Below are positions 43,491 through 51,327 of a stretch of 64,000 nt of DNA, piece by piece. Every line of letters starts with the position of its first letter. Within the stretch, counting starts at the first letter, position 1. The position numbers and the translations under genes were made by a program. The notes beneath the pieces were generated by a model. It ran no database searches and was not told the DNA's origin. It was given only the letters and a program-made list of their open reading frames with translations. This DNA is from Mucilaginibacter jinjuensis (lineage in GTDB: Bacteria; Bacteroidota; Bacteroidia; Sphingobacteriales; Sphingobacteriaceae), in the NCBI RefSeq assembly GCF_028596025.1, contig NZ_CP117167.1:4960001-5024000 (forward strand), given 5' to 3'.

Positions 43491-44909
43491 ATGGGAAATA
43501 CATTATTCGATAAGATTTGGGACGCCCACGTAGTGAGCAGTAAGGAAGGATTTCCGGATATTTTATATATCGATACCCATTTTATACACGAGGTAACCAG
43601 CCCGCAGGCATTTGATGGTTTGCGTAAACGCGGTTTACCCGTACTTAGGCCAAAACAAACTGTTGCCACAGCAGATCATAACGTGCCAACCTGGGACCAG
43701 CACTTGCCAATCAAGGAAGAGCTTTCGCGTTACCAGGTTGATATGCTGACTAAAAACTGTGCGGAGTTTGGTGTTGAGCTTTACGGTTTAGGCCACCCTT
43801 ACCAGGGTATTGTACACGTAATTGGCCCCGAGTTGGGTATTACACGCCCGGGTGGCACTTACGTTTGCGGCGATAGCCATACCTCAACCCACGGTGCTTT
43901 TGGTGCCATTGCGTTTGGAATCGGTACTTCGCAGGTAGAGCAGGTTATGGCTACGCAGTGTCTGCTTCAATCCCGCCCTAAAAGGATGAAAATTGAGGTG
44001 AACGGCAAACTGCAAAAAGGTGTTGGCGCTAAGGATATCATCCTTTATATCATTTCTAAAACCACTGCAGCAGGCGGTACCGGTTATGCTGTTGAGTATG
44101 CCGGTGATACTATCCGCTCGTTAAGCATGGAAGGCCGCATGACCATCTGTAACATGAGCATCGAAATGGGTGCCCGCTGCGGATTAATTGCACCTGATGA
44201 TACTACAATAGAATACGTAAAAGGCCGCGAATTTGCCCCTAAAGGCGAAGATTGGGATAAAGCAGTTGCCTACTGGAAAACGCTTTACTCTGATGATGAC
44301 GCACAGTTCGACAGTGTATTAACTTTCAACGCCGAAGATATTGAGCCGATGATCACCTACGGAACTAATCCGGGTATGGGTATTGGCGTAACACAGCATG
44401 TACCTGTTACGGCTGATGTTGAACCTACAGAACAAAAATCGTACGCCAATTCACTGGCTTATATGGGCCTGCATGACGATGAATCACTGATCGGTAAACC
44501 GATTGATTATGTATTCATAGGCAGCTGTACCAACTCACGTATCGAAGATCTGCGCCAGGTTGCCGAGTTTGTAAAAGGCCGCCACAAGGCAGACCATGTT
44601 ACCGTATGGGTTGTACCAGGCTCTAAACAAGTACAGGAACAAGCCATTGCCGAAGGACTGGATAAAGTTTTCGAAGCAGCAGGTTTCCCACTGCGCGAAC
44701 CAGGTTGCAGCGCATGTTTAGGTATGAATGAAGATAAGATCCCTGCCGGTAAATACTGTGTATCAACCTCAAACAGAAACTTTGAAGGCCGTCAGGGTCC
44801 TAACTCCCGTACGATATTGGCAAGTCCGTTAACTGCAGCAGCTGCGGCGGTTACTGGTAAGATTACGGATATACGTGAATTACTTGCCGAAGGAGAATTG
44901 GTAGGATAA
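43491..44909 (+). CDS. leuC: 3-isopropylmalate dehydratase large subunit
   Basis: Aconitase-family Fe-S enzyme (472 aa) converting 2- to 3-isopropylmalate together with LeuD. Cluster cysteines are in FIGSCTNSRIEDLR and EPGCSACLGMNEDK; the N-terminal KIWDAHVV and the VCGDSHTSTHGAFG motif are typical. It is the bacterial LeuC length class. Confidence 0.97.
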   Translation: MGNTLFDKIWDAHVVSSKEGFPDILYIDTHFIHEVTSPQAFDGLRKRGLPVLRPKQTVATADHNVPTWDQHLPIKEELSRYQVDMLTKNCAEFGVELYGLGHPYQGIVHVIGPELGITRPGGTYVCGDSHTSTHGAFGAIAFGIGTSQVEQVMATQCLLQSRPKRMKIEVNGKLQKGVGAKDIILYIISKTTAAGGTGYAVEYAGDTIRSLSMEGRMTICNMSIEMGARCGLIAPDDTTIEYVKGREFAPKGEDWDKAVAYWKTLYSDDDAQFDSVLTFNAEDIEPMITYGTNPGMGIGVTQHVPVTADVEPTEQKSYANSLAYMGLHDDESLIGKPIDYVFIGSCTNSRIEDLRQVAEFVKGRHKADHVTVWVVPGSKQVQEQAIAEGLDKVFEAAGFPLREPGCSACLGMNEDKIPAGKYCVSTSNRNFEGRQGPNSRTILASPLTAAAAAVTGKITDIRELLAEGELVG

Positions 44910-44918
44910 ATTATATAG

Positions 44919-45000
44919 CGTCATTGCGAGGAACGAAGCAATCCCCAGTTTACAGAGTCACTCTGTATAGTTCGCGATTGCTTCGTACCTCGCAATGACG
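44919..45000. repeat. Family C palindrome, copy 2
   Basis: CGTCATTGCGAGGAACGAAG to CTTCGTACCTCGCAATGACG, with an inner AGAGTCACTCT hairpin. It fills most of the leuC-leuD spacer. Confidence 0.85.
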
Positions 45001-45034
45001 AACTCAATAACATTGTTACTCATAACAAAACACA

Positions 45035-45625
45035 ATGAGCACAAAAATTTTTAAACACATTCAATCAACAGCAGTACCGTTGCCGATTGAAAATATTGAT
45101 ACTGACCAGATCATCCCGGCGAGGTTTTTAAAAGCCACTACCCGCGATGGCTTTGGCAACAACCTTTTCCGCGACTGGCGTTTTGACGAGAACGATCATC
45201 CTAAACAGGATTTCGTGCTTAACAACCCAACCTACTCGGGCAAGGTACTGGTAGCCGGTAAAAACTTCGGTTGCGGAAGCAGCCGCGAGCATGCCGCCTG
45301 GGCACTGTCCGACTATGGTTTTGATGCCGTGGTAAGCAGTTTCTTTGCAGATATTTTTAAAGGCAATGCCCTTAACAACGGTTTACTCCCCGTGCAGGTA
45401 AGCGACGAGTTTCTGGCTAAAATCTTCGACGAACTATACAGCGACAAGGATGCCCAGATTGAAATTGACCTGGAGCAACAAGTGATCCGCATCAGCAATA
45501 CCGGTGATGAGGAAGCTTTCGAGATCAATGCCTACAAAAAGGCTTGCCTGATTAATGGATATGATGATATCGATTATATCCTGAGCAATAAAGCGCTGGT
45601 AGAAGAATTTGAAGCTAAAAGATAA
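45035..45625 (+). CDS. leuD: 3-isopropylmalate dehydratase small subunit
   Basis: 196 aa swivel-domain partner of LeuC. The motifs PIENIDTDQIIPARFLK and GKNFGCGSSREHAAWAL are diagnostic. Confidence 0.97.
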   Translation: MSTKIFKHIQSTAVPLPIENIDTDQIIPARFLKATTRDGFGNNLFRDWRFDENDHPKQDFVLNNPTYSGKVLVAGKNFGCGSSREHAAWALSDYGFDAVVSSFFADIFKGNALNNGLLPVQVSDEFLAKIFDELYSDKDAQIEIDLEQQVIRISNTGDEEAFEINAYKKACLINGYDDIDYILSNKALVEEFEAKR

Positions 45626-45636
45626 TTAACCAATAT

Positions 45637-45712
45637 GTCATTGCGAGCGATAGCGTGGCAATCTCGTCGGAGGCTATAAACGCGACGAGATTGCTTCGTT
45701 CCTCGCAATGAC
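45637..45712. repeat. Family C palindrome, copy 3
   Basis: GTCATTGCGAGCGATAGCGT to CGTTCCTCGCAATGAC, with inner ATCTCGTCG/CGACGAGAT arms. It occupies the leuD-methyltransferase spacer, 11 nt after the stop and 13 nt before the ATG. Confidence 0.85.
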
Positions 45713-45725
45713 AAAATTAAAAAAT

Positions 45726-46517
45726 ATGGCAACCACCAACAAATTCATCAAACGTGATCCATCAACAAGCAAATTGTTTGATGAGCGTAGTCTGCAAAGA
45801 GATTACGCAACGCTTGCGTCTTTGTTAAAGCCAGGCATGCAAGTGCTGGATGTTGGTTGCGGTACAGGTGCTATATCTAAAGACATAGCCAATATCATTG
45901 GTCCGCAAGGGCATGTTACCGGCATTGATAATACCGGGCATTTCATCGAGAGTGGCAAGAAAACTTACAAGGATGTTAAAAATCTGGAACTGATCCACAC
46001 CGATCTGTTTGATTTTAATCCGGCAGAAAAGTTCGATCTCATTGTTTCGGCACGTACTATCCAATGGTTAAGTAACCCACAAGAGGCTATAGCCAAAATG
46101 AAAAGTATGTTAAAACCGGGTGGATGGTTATCCATTTTAGATTATGATCATACCGCTTTAGCGTGGACACCGGAACCACCGCTAACCATGCGCAGATTCT
46201 ACGCTACCTTTTTAAGATGGCGCTCTGATGCAGGTATGAACAATGAGGTTGCCGAAGATGCCAAAGGCTTCTTCGAAGAACTGAATTTCCGCAACATCGA
46301 AGTATTGAATGCCGATGAAGTATACGAAAAAGGCCAGCCTGATTTTGAGCACAAGATCAGCATCTGGGGTAAAGTAGCCGCCATGAATCAGATTGTGGAA
46401 GAAGGCTACATCAGCAACGCAGACAGGCTGCAGGCCATTGAAGATTATAACCAATGGATTGCCACCGATGCCGGGCAAATGATAATGAAATTGAAAGAAA
46501 CAAGAGGACAAATATAG
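45726..46517 (+). CDS. Class I SAM-dependent methyltransferase
   Basis: 263 aa from the ATG at 45726; six upstream in-frame codons (MTKLKN) overlap the family C repeat edge and are rejected as a start. SAM motif I is VLDVGCGTGAISKDIA, and LMSMLKPGG-type motif III reads KSMLKPGGWLSILDYDH. The N-terminus FIKRDPSTSKLFDERSLQRD is distinctive but not recognised. It lies between leuD and leuB in the leucine genes. The substrate is unknown. Confidence 0.85.
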   Translation: MATTNKFIKRDPSTSKLFDERSLQRDYATLASLLKPGMQVLDVGCGTGAISKDIANIIGPQGHVTGIDNTGHFIESGKKTYKDVKNLELIHTDLFDFNPAEKFDLIVSARTIQWLSNPQEAIAKMKSMLKPGGWLSILDYDHTALAWTPEPPLTMRRFYATFLRWRSDAGMNNEVAEDAKGFFEELNFRNIEVLNADEVYEKGQPDFEHKISIWGKVAAMNQIVEEGYISNADRLQAIEDYNQWIATDAGQMIMKLKETRGQI

Positions 46518-46586
46518 TTGTGAGTTTTGAATCGTGAATGTTGAGTTGAAGCTCCCATTCACAACTCAAAACTCACTATTCGCAAC
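46518..46586 (+). repeat. Word palindrome, methyltransferase-leuB spacer
   Basis: The stop-side words TTGTGAGTTTTGAATCGTGA pair with CATTCACAACTCAAAACTCA and ATTCGCAAC. The element begins at the stop codon and ends 5 nt before the leuB ATG. Confidence 0.8.
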
Positions 46587-46591
46587 TAAAC

Positions 46592-47668
46592 ATGAAAAAA
46601 CACATCTTAGTTATTCCAGGCGATGGCATTGGGCCCGAGGTTACAACCTGGGGCAAAGCTGTTTTGGAGGAAATTGCTGCACAATACAACCACGAATTTA
46701 CTTACGACGAGGCGTTGATGGGCCACGTAGCTATTGAAGCTACAGGCAACCCACTGCCCGACGAAACTTTAGAAAAAGCAAAAGCAAGCGACGCCATCCT
46801 GTTTGGTGCCGTTGGCCATGCTAAATATGATAATGATCCTTCGGCAAAAGTTCGCCCGGAGCAGGGGTTATTGAAAATCCGTAAAGAATTGGGTTTATAT
46901 GCCAACCTGCGCCCCATCATGTTATTTGATGAGCTGCTGGATGCATCGAGCCTGAAACCGGAAGTATTGCGTGGTACAGATATCCTGTTTTTCCGTGAGC
47001 TGACCGGTGATGTTTATTTCGGTGAAAAAAAACGCAGCGAGGATAGAAACACAGCATCAGATCTGATGATCTATCACCGTTATGAGGTTGAACGTATCGC
47101 TAAAAAAGCATTCGAAGCCGCACAGGTTCGTGGTAAAAAATTATGCTCTGTAGATAAAGCCAACGTTTTGGAATCATCACGCTTATGGCGCGAGGTGGTA
47201 CAGGAACTGGCTAAACAGTATCCAGATGTGGAAACCGAGCACATGTTTATTGACAATGCCGCTATGCAACTGGTTAAAAACCCTAAAAAATTCGACGTTG
47301 TACTTACTGCAAACTTATTCGGCGATATTTTAACTGATGAGGCATCACAAATTGCAGGATCAATGGGTATGCTGGCATCTGCTTCAATAGGTGATGGTAC
47401 AGGTTTCTTTGAACCTATCCATGGTTCGGCACATGATATTGCCGGTCAGGATAAAGCTAACCCGCTGGCATCTATCCTGTCTGTAGCTTTGATGCTCGAG
47501 ATCAGTTTCGGCCTAAAAGAAGAAGCGAAGAAGATTACCGACGCTATCGACAAAACATTAAAAGACGGCTACCGCACCGGCGACATCGCCGATGCCAAAA
47601 CCGACAAAGCCAAAATTTTAGGTACCCATGCAATGGGACAAAAAGTTTTGGAATACTTGAGAGGATAA
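46592..47668 (+). CDS. leuB: 3-isopropylmalate dehydrogenase
   Basis: NAD-dependent oxidative decarboxylase of leucine synthesis, 358 aa. The start HILVIPGDGIGPEVT, the substrate loop (RPEQGLLKIRKELGLYANLR) and the C-terminal FEPIHGSAHDIAGQDKANP are diagnostic of LeuB within the IDH/IPMDH family. Confidence 0.97.
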   Translation: MKKHILVIPGDGIGPEVTTWGKAVLEEIAAQYNHEFTYDEALMGHVAIEATGNPLPDETLEKAKASDAILFGAVGHAKYDNDPSAKVRPEQGLLKIRKELGLYANLRPIMLFDELLDASSLKPEVLRGTDILFFRELTGDVYFGEKKRSEDRNTASDLMIYHRYEVERIAKKAFEAAQVRGKKLCSVDKANVLESSRLWREVVQELAKQYPDVETEHMFIDNAAMQLVKNPKKFDVVLTANLFGDILTDEASQIAGSMGMLASASIGDGTGFFEPIHGSAHDIAGQDKANPLASILSVALMLEISFGLKEEAKKITDAIDKTLKDGYRTGDIADAKTDKAKILGTHAMGQKVLEYLRG

Positions 47669-47776
47669 AGGACGAAGGACTTCTTGAGGAAAGACTTTGA
47701 GATAAAGGACGAAGGAGAAAAGACTCGAAACAAAGGACAAGTCCTGACAACAGACAACCGATAACTGACAACTGAA
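47669..47776 (+). repeat. Chimeric word spacer, leuB-methyltransferase
   Basis: The first half reiterates AAAGGACGAAGGA-type words (AGGACGAAGGACTTCTTGAG, GATAAAGGACGAAGGAG). The second half is CTGACAACAGACAACCGATA then ACTGACAACTGAAT, nearly the same as the start-side arm of the atpD-atpC spacer. The halves are not complementary, so this is a junction of two word families. Confidence 0.65.
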
Positions 47777-47780
47777 TACA

Positions 47781-48539
47781 ATGAACTGGAACGCTGATTT
47801 ATATGATCAAAAACATGCATTCGTTTACCAATTTGGTGAAAATGTGGTAGAGTTGCTGGATGTTAAACCCGGCGAACGGATACATGATGTAGGTTGTGGT
47901 ACGGGTTACCTTACACAGCAGATCAAAGATCAGGGAGCTGATGTTATTGGCACTGATTATTCGCCCGAAATGATCGCACAGGCGCAAAAGCTATACCCTG
48001 ATGTAAAATTTGCGGTAGCTGATGCTGGCAACCATCAGTTCATAGAACCTTTTGATGCGGTGTTTAGTAATGCGGCTTTGCACTGGGTTAAAAACCAGGA
48101 CGGCATGATGCAATCTGTTTATAACAGCCTTAAACCCGGTGGCCGCTTTGTAGCCGAAATGGGTGGCAAGGGCAATGTAGATAAACTGATCAGTGCTACC
48201 AAAGCTACATTAGAGAAATACGGTTATCACGAACAAGCCCAGATCAACCAATGGCATTTCCCATCGGTTGGCGAATATGCAAGCCGTTTAGAGTCGCATG
48301 GATTCAGGGTTGCATTTGCTTCACACTTCGATCGTAAAACACCGCTACAGGATGGCGCCCAAGGCGTATCTAAATGGATAGAAATGTTTGGCTCGGTTTA
48401 TTTTAAAGATATCCCCGAGCAAGACAAACAACAAATACTGGCAGAAATTACCGAAATACTTCGCCCTTATTATGACGAAAACGGACAATGGTATGCCGAT
48501 TATAAAAGATTAAGATTTATAGCTGTGAAAGAGATTTGA
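47781..48539 (+). CDS. Tam-like small-molecule carboxyl methyltransferase
   Basis: 252 aa. The pattern closely follows E. coli trans-aconitate 2-methyltransferase (Tam): MNWNADLYDQKH, motif I IHDVGCGTGYLTQQI, IGTDYSPEMIAQAQ, VFSNAALHWVKNQD, LKPGGRFVAEMGG, and the end ENGQWYADYKRLRFIAVK. Tam methyl-esterifies trans-aconitate; the yeast counterpart Tmt1 also acts on 3-isopropylmalate. Its place between leuB and leuA makes an isopropylmalate-related acid a reasonable substrate guess, but this is unproven. Confidence 0.82.
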   Translation: MNWNADLYDQKHAFVYQFGENVVELLDVKPGERIHDVGCGTGYLTQQIKDQGADVIGTDYSPEMIAQAQKLYPDVKFAVADAGNHQFIEPFDAVFSNAALHWVKNQDGMMQSVYNSLKPGGRFVAEMGGKGNVDKLISATKATLEKYGYHEQAQINQWHFPSVGEYASRLESHGFRVAFASHFDRKTPLQDGAQGVSKWIEMFGSVYFKDIPEQDKQQILAEITEILRPYYDENGQWYADYKRLRFIAVKEI

Positions 48540-48708
48540 GACATTGTTTCAAAATATGAGATTTGAGATATTAGATTTGAGATCATATCTAAATTCATTT
48601 GCAGACGTATAAGATAATAAGAACGAAATAAAAAAGAACACATGTGAGAGCAGGATCGGCAGACAATTAAAATGTCTCATATCTCATATCTCACATCTAA
48701 AATCTAAG
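48540..48708 (+). repeat. Word palindrome, methyltransferase-leuA spacer
   Basis: The stop-side words ATATGAGATTTGAGATATTA and GATTTGAGATC match, as complements, the start-side words GTCTCATATCTCATATCTCA and CATCTAAAATCTAAG. GAGACATT at the stop codon pairs with AATGTCTC. About 75 nt of unrelated sequence lies in the loop. It ends 5 nt before the leuA ATG. Confidence 0.8.
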
Positions 48709-48713
48709 AAAAT

Positions 48714-49877
48714 ATGCTACACGATCCAAACCGCGTTTATGTATTTGACACCACCCTGCGCGATGGTGAGCAAGTACCAGGCTGTCAGTTAACCACACCC
48801 GAAAAAATTGAGATTGCCCGCGAACTGGAGCTACTGGGCGTAGATATTATTGAGGCCGGTTTCCCGGCTTCGAGCCCTGGTGATTTTCAAAGTGTTGTTG
48901 AAATTGCCAAAGCAGTAAGTGAACCTACTATTTGCGCCTTAACCCGCGCACACGAAAAAGATATTGATGCCGCCGTTGAAGCGTTGAAATATGCTAAACG
49001 CCCGCGTATCCACACCGGTATCGGCTCGTCTGACATGCACATTAAAACCAAGTTTAACAGTACCCGCGAAGAAATTCTGGAGCGTGCAGTGGCTGCGGTA
49101 AAATATGCCAAGAAATCGGTAGAAGACATTGAGTTTTACGCCGAAGATGCCGGCCGTGCCGATGTTGTTTACCTGGCACAAATGGTTGAGGCCGTTATTG
49201 CCGCCGGTGCAACGGTAGTGAACATACCTGATACCAATGGTTATTGCCTGCCCGATCAATACGGCAACAAGATCAAGTTTTTGAAAGAGCATGTTAAAAA
49301 CATTGATAAAGCCATTATCTCGGTACATTGCCACAATGATTTAGGTTTGGCTACTGCCAATTCTATCGCTGGTTTACAGAACGGTGCCCGCCAGATCGAA
49401 GGTACCATCAACGGTATCGGCGAACGTGCAGGTAATACATCTATCGAGGAAGTCGTCATGGTACTGAAAACCCACCAAACTTTGGGCCTTTATACCAACA
49501 TCAACTCTAAGATGTTTTATGAGCTGAGCCGCATGGTAAGCACGCAAATGCGCATGATCGTTCAGCCTAATAAAGCTATTGTTGGGGCTAATGCTTTCGC
49601 ACACAGCTCTGGTATTCACCAGGATGGTTTCTTAAAGAATCGCGAAAATTACGAAATTATCCGTCCTGAAGATGTTGGTTTCCCAAGTGCAAGTATTGTA
49701 TTAACAGCACGCAGCGGCCGCCATGCCTTGAAATTCCACCTGGAGCGTTTGGGTTATAACTTAAGCAAGGAAGAACTGGCTGATGTTTATGCCAAATTCT
49801 TAACCCTTGCAGATATTAAGCTTGATATCAATGATGATGATTTGAGAGGATTGATGCTTGCCCAGTTAGTAAAATAA
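48714..49877 (+). CDS. leuA: 2-isopropylmalate synthase, short form
   Basis: 387 aa TIM-barrel enzyme condensing acetyl-CoA with 2-oxoisovalerate. The start VFDTTLRDGEQVPGCQLT, the metal HxH site (VHCHNDLGLATAN) and GERAGNTSIEEVVM are conserved. The C-terminal regulatory (LeuA dimer) domain of the roughly 520-aa forms is missing: the chain ends after the linker subdomain (SSGIHQDGFLKN...). Leucine feedback through that domain is therefore not expected. A related function (homocitrate or citramalate synthase) is less likely given the neighbours. Confidence 0.93.
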   Translation: MLHDPNRVYVFDTTLRDGEQVPGCQLTTPEKIEIARELELLGVDIIEAGFPASSPGDFQSVVEIAKAVSEPTICALTRAHEKDIDAAVEALKYAKRPRIHTGIGSSDMHIKTKFNSTREEILERAVAAVKYAKKSVEDIEFYAEDAGRADVVYLAQMVEAVIAAGATVVNIPDTNGYCLPDQYGNKIKFLKEHVKNIDKAIISVHCHNDLGLATANSIAGLQNGARQIEGTINGIGERAGNTSIEEVVMVLKTHQTLGLYTNINSKMFYELSRMVSTQMRMIVQPNKAIVGANAFAHSSGIHQDGFLKNRENYEIIRPEDVGFPSASIVLTARSGRHALKFHLERLGYNLSKEELADVYAKFLTLADIKLDINDDDLRGLMLAQLVK

Positions 49878-49879
49878 TA

Positions 49880-51130
49880 ATGGACACAGCAACTAAATAT
49901 CATCTCGATTTCGAATCTGCCTCGCAAAGGCTCAAAGGTGTTGTACGCCGCACTCCGCTGGAATTTAACCAGGGATTATCAGACCGTTTCGACTGCGAGG
50001 TTTACCTGAAACGTGAAGACCTGCAAGTGGTACGTTCTTACAAACTGCGTGGCGCATATAATATGATCAGCCAACTGGATGAAGATCAGATGCGCCGCGG
50101 TATTGTATGCGCCAGTGCGGGTAACCATGCACAGGGCGTAGCTTTCTCCTGCAAAAAACTGGGTACACGCGGCGTAATCTTTATGCCCGAAATTACCCCA
50201 AACCAAAAGGTTAAACAAACCCAGATGTTTGGTAATGGCAGTATTGACATTATATTGGTTGGCGATACCTTCGATGATTGCCTTCGGGAAGCCCTTGCTT
50301 ACACCGAAGAACACGACATGACCTTTATCCCTCCTTTCGATAATGAACGCATTGTAGAAGGCCAGGGAACGGTTGGCGTTGAGATATATGAAGACCTGCC
50401 CGATGTTGAGGTTGTAATTATGCCAATCGGTGGCGGCGGCCTTGCAGCAGGTACAGGTACCTATCTTAAAAGCCAAAATCCGGGCATCACCTTAGCCGGT
50501 GTTGAACCAGAGGGTGCACCATCTATGTTTATGGCGCTTGAAGCAGGCGAGCCAATAACCTTAGCCAAAGTAAACCGTTTCGTCGACGGTGCTTCGGTTA
50601 AACGGGTTGGTTCTCTCAACTTTGAGATCTGCCAGCATATACTGGACGATATGTTAACTGTGCCCGAAGGTAAGGTGTGTACCGCCATGCTGAAACTCTA
50701 TAACGAAGATGCCATTGTAGTTGAACCTGCGGGTGCGTTATCAATAGCAGTACTCGACTTATACAAAGAGCAGATCAGAGGCAAAAAAGTAGTTTGCATT
50801 GTAAGCGGCGGCAACAACGACATTGACCGTATGCAGGATATTAAAGAACAATCGCTGCTTTATGAAGGACTGAAACATTACTTCATCGTTCGTTTCCCGC
50901 AACGTCCCGGAGCTTTGAAACTATTTGTAAGCGAGGTATTAGGCCCGCACGATGATATTACCCGTTTCGAATTCATCAAAAAAACCGAACGCGAAAGCGG
51001 CCCCGCTCTGGTAGGTATCGAACTTAGAAATGCCGAAGACTATGCAGCTTTATTACAACGCATGGAAGCTAATCGTTTCGAGGTAATTGAGATTAACAGG
51101 GATCAGACGCTGTTTGAGTATTTAGTCTGA
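49880..51130 (+). CDS. ilvA: Threonine deaminase
   Basis: PLP enzyme converting threonine to 2-oxobutyrate, the entry to isoleucine. The PLP lysine is in VVRSYKLRGAYNMI, and the phosphate-binding motif is IGGGGLAAGTGTYL. The C-terminus (VRFPQRPGALKLFVSEVLGP and on) is a single ACT-like regulatory domain, whereas E. coli IlvA (514 aa) has two. It starts 2 nt after leuA. Last gene of the cluster. Confidence 0.95.
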   Translation: MDTATKYHLDFESASQRLKGVVRRTPLEFNQGLSDRFDCEVYLKREDLQVVRSYKLRGAYNMISQLDEDQMRRGIVCASAGNHAQGVAFSCKKLGTRGVIFMPEITPNQKVKQTQMFGNGSIDIILVGDTFDDCLREALAYTEEHDMTFIPPFDNERIVEGQGTVGVEIYEDLPDVEVVIMPIGGGGLAAGTGTYLKSQNPGITLAGVEPEGAPSMFMALEAGEPITLAKVNRFVDGASVKRVGSLNFEICQHILDDMLTVPEGKVCTAMLKLYNEDAIVVEPAGALSIAVLDLYKEQIRGKKVVCIVSGGNNDIDRMQDIKEQSLLYEGLKHYFIVRFPQRPGALKLFVSEVLGPHDDITRFEFIKKTERESGPALVGIELRNAEDYAALLQRMEANRFEVIEINRDQTLFEYLV

Positions 51131-51172
51131 GGATCAGAATTTACAGAATAAAAGAATTATCAGAATTTCTGA
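51131..51172 (+). repeat. Word-repeat stop-side arm after ilvA
   Basis: GGATCAGAATTTACAGAATA then AAAGAATTATCAGAATTTCTGA. The same words as the stop-side arm after yceH (17838), also directly after a stop codon. Confidence 0.6.
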
Positions 51173-51174
51173 TT

Positions 51175-51206
51175 GTAGAGGCACAATATTTTGTGCCTCT
51201 TTTTTG
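51175..51206 (+). terminator. Family B half-element, terminator of the ilv-leu cluster
   Basis: GAGGCACAA (51179-51187) and TTGTGCCTC (51191-51199) form a hairpin followed by TTTTTTG. A half-size family B unit in the position of an intrinsic terminator, 45 nt after ilvA. Confidence 0.75.
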
Positions 51207-51221
51207 TTTGTTCTCTCCGCC

Positions 51222-51303
51222 CGTCATTGCGAGGAACGAAGCAATCGCGAACTTTACAGAGCCGCTCCGTATATCGGGGATTGCTTCGTTCCTCGCAATG
51301 ACG
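51222..51303. repeat. Family C palindrome, copy 4
   Basis: CGTCATTGCGAGGAACGAAG to CTTCGTTCCTCGCAATGACG; a near-perfect end match and an inner AGAGCCGCTC hairpin. Lies between convergent ilvA and the ABC ATPase gene. Confidence 0.88.
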
Positions 51304-51327
51304 TATTGAATAATGATTGTCTCCTAC

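Noticed and set aside
38011..51130. Horizontal transfer of the branched-chain cluster
   Set aside because: Codon use and base composition look the same as the neighbouring housekeeping genes, and no integrase, tRNA or att-like repeat borders it.
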